From positions 1-20,515 of the forward strand of contig CAJUKR010000031.1 of NCBI GenBank assembly GCA_910587025.1: DNA of 20,515 nt, in the 5' to 3' direction. The number at the start of each line of letters is the position of its first letter. Within the stretch, counting starts at the first letter, position 1. Shown here one piece after another: positions 8,738 through 16,159 of the stretch. A model generated the notes under the pieces. The model searched no databases and had not been told where the DNA came from. It saw only the letters and a list, made by a program, of their open reading frames with translations. Both the position numbers and the translations under genes were made by a program. This stretch comes from an uncultured Christensenellaceae bacterium (GTDB lineage Bacteria; Bacillota; Clostridia; Christensenellales; Pumilibacteraceae).

Positions 8738-10294
8738 TCAATGCTTGAAATGACGGTTGCCGACAAACAGCATTGCGATACCTTCTTCGTTGCAAACTTT
8801 GATCGAGTCCTCGTCGCGAATGCTTCCGCCCGGCTGAACGATGGCTTTTATGCCCGCTTTCGCCGCGGTACGCACGCAGTCGTCGAACGGGAAAAACGCG
8901 TCGGAAGCCAACACCGCGCCGCGAGGACGATTGCCCGCCTGCTTGGCGTGAGCTATCGCCTGCTCCGCCGCCCATATACGGTTTGTCTGTCCCGCGCCGA
9001 TGCCGATCGCCATAAAGTTTTTCGCAAGGACGATCGCATTCGATTTCGTATGCTTGACTACCTTATAAGCAAACTCGAGCTGTTCGAGCTGAGCTTTGGT
9101 AGGCTCGCACTCGGTTACGGACTTGATGTCCGAAGCATACAATGCGGTATCCTTATTCTGCACGAGCAGTCCGCCCGCAACCTTCTTCATATCACGGGTA
9201 GCGGGAGAGTAAGGCTTGTCTATGCCGTCGATCTCGAGGAGGCGAAGATTTTTCTTCGCCGAAAGCACGCGTTTCGCGCCCTCGGAGAACTTCGGCGCGA
9301 TTATGATCTCGAGGAATATGCGAACCATCTCGTTTGCCGTTTCCTCGTCCACTTCTCTGTTGCACGCCACGATGCCGCCGAAGATCGATACGGGATCGCA
9401 GGCATACGCCTTTTTATATGCGTCGCACACGTTCTTTCCGAGCGCGACTCCGCAAGGATTGGCATGCTTGACGGCGACGACCGCAGGCTTGTCCGTAAAC
9501 TCTTTGAGCAGATCGAGCGCGCCGCCGCAATCGTTGATATTGTTATAAGACAGCTCTTTGCCCTGAAGCTGAACGGCGGACGAAAGAGTGCCGCGCGTTT
9601 CCGACGAGAACAGTTCGCTGTACCATGCGCCGTTTTGATGCGGGTTTTCGCCGTAACGCATATCCTGCTTCTTTTCAAACGCAAGCGTCATCTGATCGGG
9701 GAATTCCATACCGAGCTTATTCTGCATATAATTCGCGATCATGGTATCGTAAACACTCGTATGACGGAATACTTTATACGACAGCATGAAACGGAAATCT
9801 TTATCCGCGCCGTCCGTCTTTATGCGCTCCACGACTTCGTCGTAATCTGACGGATCCACGACGACGAGCACGCCGGGATAATTCTTCGCCGCGCTTCGGA
9901 TCATGGTCGGACCGCCTATATCGATATTCTCGATCGCTTCTTCCAGGCTGACACCGGGTTTTTCTATCGTCGCTTTGAAAGGATAGAGATTGACGGCGAC
10001 TACGTCTATTTTGTCTATACCGAGCCGAGCCAGCTGTTCCATGTGGTCGGGCAGATCGCGGCGGGCAAGCAATCCCGCATGAACCGCAGGGTGCAACGTC
10101 TTTACTCTTCCGTCCAGACATTCGGGAAATCCGGTAATATCGCTGATGTTTACGGGAGAAAGACCCGCATCTTTAAGCGCCTTTTCCGTACCGCCCGTAG
10201 AAATTATTTCGAAACCGAGCGCGGTAAGTTTTTTCGCGAACTCCACGACGCCGGTTTTGTCGCTCACGCTGATTAAAGCTCTTTTTCTTTCCAT
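8738..10294 (-). CDS. purH: Bifunctional AICAR transformylase / IMP cyclohydrolase
   Basis: PurH performs the last two steps to IMP: formylation of AICAR from 10-formyl-THF and ring closure of FAICAR. The 518 residues match the family. Residues 1 to about 140 form the MGS-like cyclohydrolase domain (SVSDKTG, STGGTEKAL, GRVKTLHPAVHAG). The remainder is the transformylase, with the catalytic pair K276-H277 in VKHANPCG, and it ends in the typical GNRHFKH. GGAG precedes the start, and purN ends 38 nt upstream of it. AICAR for this step requires PurB, which is not in the window. Confidence 0.97.
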   Translation of the reverse strand: MERKRALISVSDKTGVVEFAKKLTALGFEIISTGGTEKALKDAGLSPVNISDITGFPECLDGRVKTLHPAVHAGLLARRDLPDHMEQLARLGIDKIDVVAVNLYPFKATIEKPGVSLEEAIENIDIGGPTMIRSAAKNYPGVLVVVDPSDYDEVVERIKTDGADKDFRFMLSYKVFRHTSVYDTMIANYMQNKLGMEFPDQMTLAFEKKQDMRYGENPHQNGAWYSELFSSETRGTLSSAVQLQGKELSYNNINDCGGALDLLKEFTDKPAVVAVKHANPCGVALGKNVCDAYKKAYACDPVSIFGGIVACNREVDEETANEMVRIFLEIIIAPKFSEGAKRVLSAKKNLRLLEIDGIDKPYSPATRDMKKVAGGLLVQNKDTALYASDIKSVTECEPTKAQLEQLEFAYKVVKHTKSNAIVLAKNFMAIGIGAGQTNRIWAAEQAIAHAKQAGNRPRGAVLASDAFFPFDDCVRTAAKAGIKAIVQPGGSIRDEDSIKVCNEEGIAMLFVGNRHFKH

Positions 10295-10332
10295 GTGAAA
10301 TCTCCGTGCCGAAACTCGGCTGTATCTTAAGA

Positions 10333-10956
10333 TTACTTTTTTACGACTACCTTTCCGTTCTTTACGGATATTTTATCCGCGCACAGATCCTTTATGACGC
10401 TCACGATCATCGGATGCTCGATCTGATCGAGAATACGCCGCTGCAGACTTTCGGGCGTGTCGCCTTTGAAAACGCGAAGTTTCTGCTGGCGTATGATGGG
10501 TCCGCCGTCCACTTCCTCGCTCACGAAATGCGCGGTCGCGCCCGACTCCGTTTCACCCGCTTCGATAACGGCGGTATGAACGTGCATACCGTAAAAATTC
10601 TTGCCGCCGAACTTGGGAAGAAGCGCGGGATGTATGTTTACGATACGGTTCTCGTATTCTTTTATTATCGATACCGGTACGATGCCGAGGTATCCCGCAA
10701 GTATGACGTAATCGACATCGTAACGTTTCAAAAGCCGCAGTATCTCCGCGTCGCGTTCCTCGACCGAGCCGTAATCCTTTTTGGCGCAGACGTAATTGGG
10801 AATATTCTCTCCCTGCGCTCTTACGAGCGCGTACGCCTCGTGATTGGACGATATGACGACCGCGATTTTTCCGTCTATTTCGCCGTTTTTGCAAGCATCG
10901 ACTATCGCCTGCATGTTAGTACCGCTTCCGCTTACAAGCAATGCAAGTTTCTTCAT
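10333..10956 (-). CDS. purN: Phosphoribosylglycinamide formyltransferase (folate-dependent)
   Basis: PurN formylates GAR using 10-formyl-THF, step 3 of the pathway. The 207-residue product shows the phosphate-binding SGSGTN (9-14), the catalytic triad N107, H109 (NIHPALLP) and D150 (EEVDGGPI), aligning with N106/H108/D144 of the E. coli enzyme. An AAGGAG sits only 3 nt from the ATG, which is short, but no better in-frame start is visible and the N terminus fits the family. It lies 48 nt after purM. Confidence 0.97.
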   Translation of the reverse strand: MKKLALLVSGSGTNMQAIVDACKNGEIDGKIAVVISSNHEAYALVRAQGENIPNYVCAKKDYGSVEERDAEILRLLKRYDVDYVILAGYLGIVPVSIIKEYENRIVNIHPALLPKFGGKNFYGMHVHTAVIEAGETESGATAHFVSEEVDGGPIIRQQKLRVFKGDTPESLQRRILDQIEHPMIVSVIKDLCADKISVKNGKVVVKK

Positions 10957-11004
10957 AATCTCCTTTTACCACCTTTCTTACCGCACCCCGTATTCGCGTG
11001 CAAA

Positions 11005-12027
11005 TTACTTCCCCGAGAGTTTCACTCCCTCGCGATCGGTCACCTTCCCGATCACATAAGCCTGTTCTCCGACATTCGGAGCGAACGACACGAGAGCGTC
11101 GGCTACGTCCGGGGCAACCGCCATTACCATACCTATGCCCATATTGAACGTATTATACAGCTTTTCGTCAGGCAGTCCGCTCTTTTCGGCAAGAAGCGCG
11201 AAAATCGGCAGACGGGGGAATGAACCGAGATCGATCTCGGCGCCCAACCCTTTTGGCAGAATTCTCGGGATATTCTCGATGAATCCGCCGCCCGTGATAT
11301 GCGCAATGCCTTTTACGGGGAATTTTTCTATGATCGCAAGCGCGCTTTTGACATAAAGTTTCGTCGGAGTAAGAACAGCCTCGCCGAGCGTCATGCCGAG
11401 AGAGGGCACGAACTTTTCGAGTTCTTTTCTGTCCTCGCCGAGCAGTTTGCGAACAAGAGAAAAACCGTTGGAATGCACGCCGCTCGAAGCGATACCGACA
11501 AGCGTGTCACCCGCTTTTATCGACGAACCGTTGACGATCTTCGCCTTGTCGACTATGCCTACGGTAAATCCCGCGAGGTCGTATTCGTCCTCGGGATACA
11601 TACCCGGCATCTCCGCGGTTTCACCGCCGATCAATGCGCAGCCCACTTCCTTGCAAGCCCTTGCGACGCCGTTCACCACCACGGCGATCTTTTCCGGCTC
11701 GAGTTTGCCGCAAGCGACATAATCGAGGAAGAAGAGCGGTTTCGCGCCCTGACATACAACGTCGTTCACGCACATTGCGACGCAATCGGTGCCTATCGTG
11801 TCGTGCTTGTCCATTATAATGGCGTACTTGAGCTTCGTGCCCACTCCGTCAGTACCCGCGACGAGCACGGGATTTTCGTATCCCGACGGAAGATTGTAGA
11901 AACCGCCGAACGAGCCCAGACCGGACGGTACGTTTTCGTCGTAAGTTTCCGACGCGCCTTTCTTGATAAGATCGACGAGTTTGTATCCTCTTGTTACGTC
12001 CACCCCCGCGGACTTGTAATCTATCAT
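11005..12027 (-). CDS. purM: Phosphoribosylformylglycinamidine cyclo-ligase (AIR synthetase)
   Basis: PurM closes the imidazole ring of FGAM with ATP to give AIR, step 5. The 340 residues match the usual length. Family motifs are GTDGVGTKLK near residue 60, the GGETAEMPGMY segment, and SSGVHSNGFSL. It is a member of the PurM/SelD/HypE fold that is also duplicated within PurL. AGGGA lies 8 nt before the ATG. purC ends 25 nt upstream; in many Clostridia purF would stand in this gap. Confidence 0.97.
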   Translation of the reverse strand: MIDYKSAGVDVTRGYKLVDLIKKGASETYDENVPSGLGSFGGFYNLPSGYENPVLVAGTDGVGTKLKYAIIMDKHDTIGTDCVAMCVNDVVCQGAKPLFFLDYVACGKLEPEKIAVVVNGVARACKEVGCALIGGETAEMPGMYPEDEYDLAGFTVGIVDKAKIVNGSSIKAGDTLVGIASSGVHSNGFSLVRKLLGEDRKELEKFVPSLGMTLGEAVLTPTKLYVKSALAIIEKFPVKGIAHITGGGFIENIPRILPKGLGAEIDLGSFPRLPIFALLAEKSGLPDEKLYNTFNMGIGMVMAVAPDVADALVSFAPNVGEQAYVIGKVTDREGVKLSGK

Positions 12028-12052
12028 AGTATATCCCTTTTTGCGTATATTC

Positions 12053-12760
12053 TTACGCGCCGGTTATGCGGCGCATCATTTCTTTGTAAGCGTCCTCTAC
12101 CCCGCCCATATCGCGGCGGAATCTGTCTTTGTCGAGTTTTTCTTTCGTCTTCGAATCCCAGAAACGGCAGGTGTCGGGCGAGATCTCGTCGGCGAGAATT
12201 ATACGTCCGTCGTAGCGGCCGAACTCGAGTTTGAAATCGATAAGGTCGACGCCTATCGACGCGAAGTATTCTTTGAGAATATCGTTGACCTCAAACGCCG
12301 TAGAGCGGATAGTTTCGATTTCTTCCTTCGTCGCAAGTCCCATGCCGAGAGCATACCAGTCGTTTATCATCGGATCGCCGAGATCGTCGTTCTTATAGCT
12401 GAATTCGAAACCGGTGCTTTTGAGCGGAGTGCCTTCGGCAACGCCGTAACGTTTGGAAAACGAGCCTGCGGCGACGTTGCGCACGATAACCTCGAGCGGC
12501 ACGATATTCACGCTTTTTACGAAAGTCTTTCTGTCGTCGATCTCCTCGATGTAATGAGTCTCGACGCCGCGGCTTTCGAGCAGTTTGAACATCATATTGC
12601 TCATACGATTATTGATAACGCCTTTGCCCGTGATCTGACCTTTTTTAAGTCCGTTGAACGCGGTTGCGTCGTCCTTATATTCCACCATTACGACCTTCGG
12701 GTCGTCGGTGGCATAAACCTTTTTCGCTTTGCCTTCGTAAAGCTGTTTTCCGATTTCCAT
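12053..12760 (-). CDS. purC: SAICAR synthetase
   Basis: PurC couples aspartate to CAIR with ATP to give SAICAR. The 235-residue product shows the N-terminal GKAKKVY, the central EVIVRNVAAGS and the substrate-binding IDFKLEFGR. The start at 12760 (MEIGKQLYEGKAKK) is chosen because GGAG lies about 11 nt upstream and it matches family N termini; an in-frame ATG at 12790 would add ten residues ahead of the ribosome binding site and is less likely. It is the second gene of the operon, 38 nt after purE. Confidence 0.96.
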   Translation of the reverse strand: MEIGKQLYEGKAKKVYATDDPKVVMVEYKDDATAFNGLKKGQITGKGVINNRMSNMMFKLLESRGVETHYIEEIDDRKTFVKSVNIVPLEVIVRNVAAGSFSKRYGVAEGTPLKSTGFEFSYKNDDLGDPMINDWYALGMGLATKEEIETIRSTAFEVNDILKEYFASIGVDLIDFKLEFGRYDGRIILADEISPDTCRFWDSKTKEKLDKDRFRRDMGGVEDAYKEMMRRITGA

Positions 12761-12798
12761 AGTATATTTTTCTCCGTGACAAAAAATCAAATTCGTTT

Positions 12799-13302
12799 TT
12801 ATATACGCAGTTCCTTCTGAAGCGCGGCGTCGTCGTTGACGACTTTCTTTCTCATATCCTCTTTATATTCGACGAGCTTTGCCTTGAGCTCTGGATATTT
12901 TACCGCCAGGATCTGTACGGCAAGTATGGCGGCATTGTCCGCGCCGTTCACCGCCACGGTCGCGACGGGCACGCCTTTGGGCATCTGCACCATGGAAAGC
13001 AGGCTGTCGAGTCCGCCCATGAAGCTCGTTGCGACGGGAAGCGCGATGACGGGAAGCGTGGTATATCCGGCAAGCACTCCCGCAAGATGCGCGGCTTTTC
13101 CCGCAACGCCGATAAGGACTTCGAAACCTCTCTCCTCCGCGCCGCACGCGAAATCGTGCGCTTCGTTCGGCGTGCGATGCGCCGAGATGATTCTGACCTC
13201 GCTCGCCACTCCGAAACGGTCGAGTACCGTTATCGCGGGTTTCACAATATCATAGTCGGATCTGGATCCGATAACGATAGCAACCTTGCCGTATTCGCTC
13301 AT
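12799..13302 (-). CDS. purE: 5-(carboxyamino)imidazole ribonucleotide mutase, class I PurE
   Basis: Class I PurE rearranges N5-CAIR to CAIR. The 167-residue product shows GSRSD (12-16) and SAHRTP (40-45), which carries the active-site His, and the glycine-rich AGKAAHLAGVLAG loop. SAHRTP marks class I rather than the direct carboxylase class II. No purK is present next to it, so N5-CAIR must come from a distant PurK or the reaction must draw on free CO2. The start MSEYGKV at 13302 is chosen because GGAGG lies 8 nt upstream; an ATG two codons earlier is only 2 nt from it. It is the first gene of the pur operon. Confidence 0.96.
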   Translation of the reverse strand: MSEYGKVAIVIGSRSDYDIVKPAITVLDRFGVASEVRIISAHRTPNEAHDFACGAEERGFEVLIGVAGKAAHLAGVLAGYTTLPVIALPVATSFMGGLDSLLSMVQMPKGVPVATVAVNGADNAAILAVQILAVKYPELKAKLVEYKEDMRKKVVNDDAALQKELRI

Positions 13303-13310
13303 TGCCATAA

Positions 13311-13315
13311 CCTCC
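13311..13315 (-). promoter_or_regulatory. Ribosome binding site of purE (decides start)
   Basis: The minus strand reads GGAGGTTATGGCAATGAGC. GGAGG is 2 nt from the first ATG and 8 nt from the second, favouring the second (13300-13302) as the initiation codon. Confidence 0.75.
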
Positions 13316-13340
13316 GTTATTTCTTTAGAGTACGTTAAAC

Positions 13341-13370
13341 AGTATAGCATTACAAACATACTCAAGTCAA
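13341..13370 (-). promoter_or_regulatory. Promoter of the pur operon
   Basis: On the minus strand TTGACT (13365-13370) and TATACT (13341-13346) are separated by 18 nt, with TGC immediately before the -10, an extended -10 element. The predicted start near 13334 leaves a leader of only about 30 nt, too short for a purine riboswitch. Regulation, if any, should be by a DNA-binding repressor rather than an RNA leader. Confidence 0.8.
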
Positions 13371-13402
13371 ATAAATCTAAAATATTATTATAAAAATACC
13401 GC

Positions 13403-13431
13403 TTGCATTTATTATCCGAGGGTGGTATACT
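13403..13431 (+). promoter_or_regulatory. Promoter of the PP2C-kinase-ATP-grasp operon
   Basis: TTGCAT (13403-13408), a 17-nt spacer and TATACT (13426-13431), with TGG just before the -10 (extended -10). It is divergent from the pur promoter, with their -35 boxes about 32 bp apart. The start would be near 13438, so the AAGGAGG at 13438-13444 would lie at the very 5' end of the mRNA. Confidence 0.75.
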
Positions 13432-13456
13432 GTATTTAAGGAGGCTTCATATCCGA

Positions 13457-14188
13457 ATGATAACCGACATAGCTACAATCAGCAAACCCGGAGGACGCGA
13501 AGTCAATCAGGACAGCGTGGCGTTTTCCAGCCGCGGCGGCAGGCTCTGTCTGGTAGCCTGCGACGGGCTGGGAGCGTACGACGGAAGCGAAGACGCAAGC
13601 CGCATAGGAGCAAACAGACTTGCGGCGAATTTCGAACTTTGCGACGATCCGCTCGAAGCGAAATCGCTCGGGGGTCTGTTCAAGTCCGCTCACGACGCGA
13701 TAATCGCCTCCAAGCGCGACGGAGAAACCGATCTTTCGTCATGCACGACCGCCGCGTGCCTGTTTGCCGACGAATACAATACCGTCGTAGGGCATATAGG
13801 CGATACTCGGGTATACCTCATCGAAAAAGGCGCACCCGTACACAGAACGATCGATCATTCGGTCGCGCAGATGGCTGTCGAGCGCGGCGAGATCGACGAG
13901 GACGAACTGCGCTTCCATAAAGATCAGAATAAACTCACCCGCGTTCTCGGCGGAAAATATTTCGTCCTGCCCGACTTTTACGAAACGGGCAAACCGCTCG
14001 GCAAAGGCGACGCCGTTCTTATCTGCACCGACGGATGGTGGGAGTATGTGAACGTCGAAGAAGTATGCGAAGACATCGCGACGTCCAAAACCGCGTCGGA
14101 AGCTCTCAAGAAAAGCGAAAAACGTCTCATGTTCCGCGCAGACGAGGGACATGATAATTACTCCGCCGTTCTGGCAATAATAAAATAA
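13457..14188 (+). CDS. PP2C-family protein serine/threonine phosphatase
   Basis: A metal-dependent PPM/PP2C phosphatase that removes phosphate from Ser/Thr. The 243-residue product is a bare catalytic domain without membrane segments. Motifs in order: REVNQDS (N17, D19), DGLGAYDG with the metal-binding D36, GHIGDTRVYL, CTDGWWEYV, and the C-terminal GHDNYSAVLAI with metal-binding D233 and N234. The start at 13457 follows AAGGAGG by 12 nt, rather long, but the upstream open frame runs through the promoter. It begins an operon with a kinase 22 nt downstream, so it most likely reverses that kinase's action. Whether it also acts on the ATP-grasp enzyme is inference. Confidence 0.93.
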   Translation: MITDIATISKPGGREVNQDSVAFSSRGGRLCLVACDGLGAYDGSEDASRIGANRLAANFELCDDPLEAKSLGGLFKSAHDAIIASKRDGETDLSSCTTAACLFADEYNTVVGHIGDTRVYLIEKGAPVHRTIDHSVAQMAVERGEIDEDELRFHKDQNKLTRVLGGKYFVLPDFYETGKPLGKGDAVLICTDGWWEYVNVEEVCEDIATSKTASEALKKSEKRLMFRADEGHDNYSAVLAIIK

Positions 14189-14210
14189 AGGCACGGGAGA
14201 ACGAAACGAC

Positions 14211-15242
14211 ATGAACAACAATGAAAAACTGTGCCCGTATTGCTTGTCGCCGAACGTAAAAGGTTCGTGCAAAGAATGCGGAAAAAAATACAGACAATCG
14301 GATTTTCCGCCGAGCAGACTCGCCCCTATGACGCTGTTGAAGCGCAGATACCTCATAGGCGGCGCGATCGGCGAAGGCGGCTTCGGCATCACCTATCTCG
14401 GAAAAGATACGATGAACGGAGCGCGCGTGGCCGTCAAGGAATACTATCCGTCCTCGCTCGTCAGCAGAAACGGCGCGGCGCTCGAACCGAAATCGCACGA
14501 AGCGGCGCTCAAATTTCTTCAGGGCAAAAAGCGTTTTACTTCCGAAGCGAAAAGCATGATCGAAGTAAAAAACCTCGACGGGATCACCGGAGTGCTCGAC
14601 TTCTTCGGCGAAAACGACACCGTCTATATCGTAATGGAATATCTCGACGGCGTGACCCTCGACAAATATTTCGACGCCGTCGGAAAGCTCTCTTTCAAAA
14701 ATGCCTTTGAACTTCTCAAGCCCGTACTGGACGCTCTGGACGGTATACACGAAGCGGGATTCGTTCACGGCGATATCTCGCCCGACAACATCATGATCAT
14801 GAAAAGCGGCGAATGCAAGCTGATCGATTTCGGAGCGTCCGTCCACGCGGACGTATTCGGAGGCAGTCGCACCGTTACGCTCAAAAAGAGGTACGCCCCG
14901 CCCGAGCAATACAACGCGGGCATGGTGCTCGGTCGCGCCGCAGACGTATATGCCGTCGGCGTAACGCTCTATTACGCGGTCACCCACACCCTGCCGCCCG
15001 AATCGACGGAGCGGCTTGTACGCGACGAGATCAAGTGGCCGTCGTTCTTCGGAGCAAAGATCACGCGCGAAGAAGAGAACGCGCTTGCAGTCGCGATCGC
15101 GCCCGATAAAGACGCGCGGTTTGCCGACATAAAAGCGCTTGCAGTCGCGCTCGACGACGCGGTCAAACGCGACCGACTCGACGGACAAGACAAGCCCGTA
15201 AGCCAAAGGGTGATCGATAAGCTGTTCGGAAAAAAGAAATGA
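14211..15242 (+). CDS. Cytosolic serine/threonine protein kinase with N-terminal zinc ribbon
   Basis: A Hanks-type kinase of 343 residues. A zinc-ribbon-like knuckle (C8, C11, C20, C23) precedes the kinase domain at about 47-320. Visible motifs: glycine loop G54-EGGF-G59, VAVK with the ATP-binding lysine K76, a likely alpha-C glutamate E112, HGDISPDN with catalytic D188 and N193, and D206-FG. The usual HRD is HGD, so this is a non-RD kinase and need not be activated by loop phosphorylation. APPEQY is the APE-like segment. No transmembrane helix or PASTA domains are seen, unlike PrkC/Stk1. It ends in a basic GKKK tail and overlaps the next gene by ATGA, implying coupled translation. The substrate is unknown. 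Confidence 0.93.
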   Translation: MNNNEKLCPYCLSPNVKGSCKECGKKYRQSDFPPSRLAPMTLLKRRYLIGGAIGEGGFGITYLGKDTMNGARVAVKEYYPSSLVSRNGAALEPKSHEAALKFLQGKKRFTSEAKSMIEVKNLDGITGVLDFFGENDTVYIVMEYLDGVTLDKYFDAVGKLSFKNAFELLKPVLDALDGIHEAGFVHGDISPDNIMIMKSGECKLIDFGASVHADVFGGSRTVTLKKRYAPPEQYNAGMVLGRAADVYAVGVTLYYAVTHTLPPESTERLVRDEIKWPSFFGAKITREEENALAVAIAPDKDARFADIKALAVALDDAVKRDRLDGQDKPVSQRVIDKLFGKKK

Positions 15243-16111
15243 AAGGAATAATACTCAAGAACGCGTACTATTCCGCGCCGTTCTACGTACGGCAATGCGA
15301 GCGCATGCGCGAAGAACTCGCCGCGCGCGGAGTAAACGCCGAGATCCGAAATAACGATTTCTTCCCCGCCCTGATCTACGGCGGAAAACGAAAGCTCGAT
15401 TTCGACGGCGATTTCTGCGTATACCTCGACAAAGACAAATACGTCGGTCGGCTGCTTACCGACGGCGGAATAAGGCTCTTCGACACGATAGATTCGATCG
15501 TTGCCTGCGACGACAAAATGCGTACCGCCATGCTTCTTGCCGATCACGGCGTACCGATGCCGAAAACACTGCCCGGGCTGCTGTGCTACCGTCCCGAAGC
15601 AAGAGTAAGCGAACGCACGCTGGACTTAATCGAAAGCGAGCTTGGTTATCCCATGATAGCCAAAACTTCGCACGGCTCGATGGGCATGGGCGTATATAAG
15701 ATCGACGACCGCGAAACGCTTGCGGCCGTTGCGGAGCGGCTGCGGCTCGTCCCCCATCTTTTTCAGAAATTCGTCGGACAAAGCGAAGGACGCGACCTGC
15801 GCGTCATAGTCGTCGGCGGCAAAACACTGGGCGGTATGGAACGCATCGGAACGGACTTCCGATCGAACATAGGCGCGGGCGGCACGGGCAAAGCGTGCAA
15901 ACCGGACGACGAAGCGCAGGCGTTATGCGAAAAGATCGCGGGACTGCTCGGTCTTGACTATTGCGGTATAGACCTATTGTTCGGCAAAGACGGATACGAA
16001 CTGTGCGAAGTCAATTCCAATGCGTTTTTCGACGGCTTCGAGAACGTCACGGGAATCGACGTAGCCGGCGCGTATGCCGAACATATCGTTCGGACAATGA
16101 ATAAACGATGA
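15239..16111 (+). CDS. RimK-like ATP-grasp ligase
   Basis: An ATP-grasp carboxylate-amine ligase of 290 residues, similar in layout to RimK/LysX/MptN-type enzymes, which add amino acids to a protein or small-molecule carboxylate. The N-terminal domain (about 1-90) precedes the RimK-like ACDDKMRTAMLLADHGVPMP (89-108). The ATP-binding lysine and glycine-rich loop are in IAKTSHGSMGMGVY. The metal-binding end is E257-V-N259-S-N261, following GIDLLF. The start overlaps the kinase stop (ATGA), so the two are translated together. The acceptor is not identifiable from sequence. A protein-modifying ligase or a peptide-like metabolite synthase are both possible. Confidence 0.9.
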   Translation: MKGIILKNAYYSAPFYVRQCERMREELAARGVNAEIRNNDFFPALIYGGKRKLDFDGDFCVYLDKDKYVGRLLTDGGIRLFDTIDSIVACDDKMRTAMLLADHGVPMPKTLPGLLCYRPEARVSERTLDLIESELGYPMIAKTSHGSMGMGVYKIDDRETLAAVAERLRLVPHLFQKFVGQSEGRDLRVIVVGGKTLGGMERIGTDFRSNIGAGGTGKACKPDDEAQALCEKIAGLLGLDYCGIDLLFGKDGYELCEVNSNAFFDGFENVTGIDVAGAYAEHIVRTMNKR

Positions 16112-16125
16112 TTTCGCGGCAATAA

Positions 16126-16159
16126 AAAAATAGCTTTTGCGGTTGCAAAAGCTATTTTT
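16126..16159. terminator. Bidirectional intrinsic terminator
   Basis: A perfect 15-bp stem (AAAAATAGCTTTTGC) with loop GGTT, bounded by A and T runs on both sides. It lies 14 nt after the ATP-grasp stop and serves the plus operon; on the minus strand it ends the exporter operon, and the stop codon of the small ribbon-helix-helix gene lies inside its stem. Confidence 0.93.

Noticed and set aside
8723..9850. A 375-codon open frame on the plus strand
   Set aside because: It is antisense to purH and shows no protein-family features.
13303..13340. Purine riboswitch upstream of purE
   Set aside because: The predicted leader is about 30 nt and shows no paired architecture; an aptamer of about 70 nt does not fit.
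14127..15206. A 359-codon open frame on the minus strand
   Set aside because: It is antisense to the kinase gene, which has all catalytic motifs; composition is that of a shadow frame.
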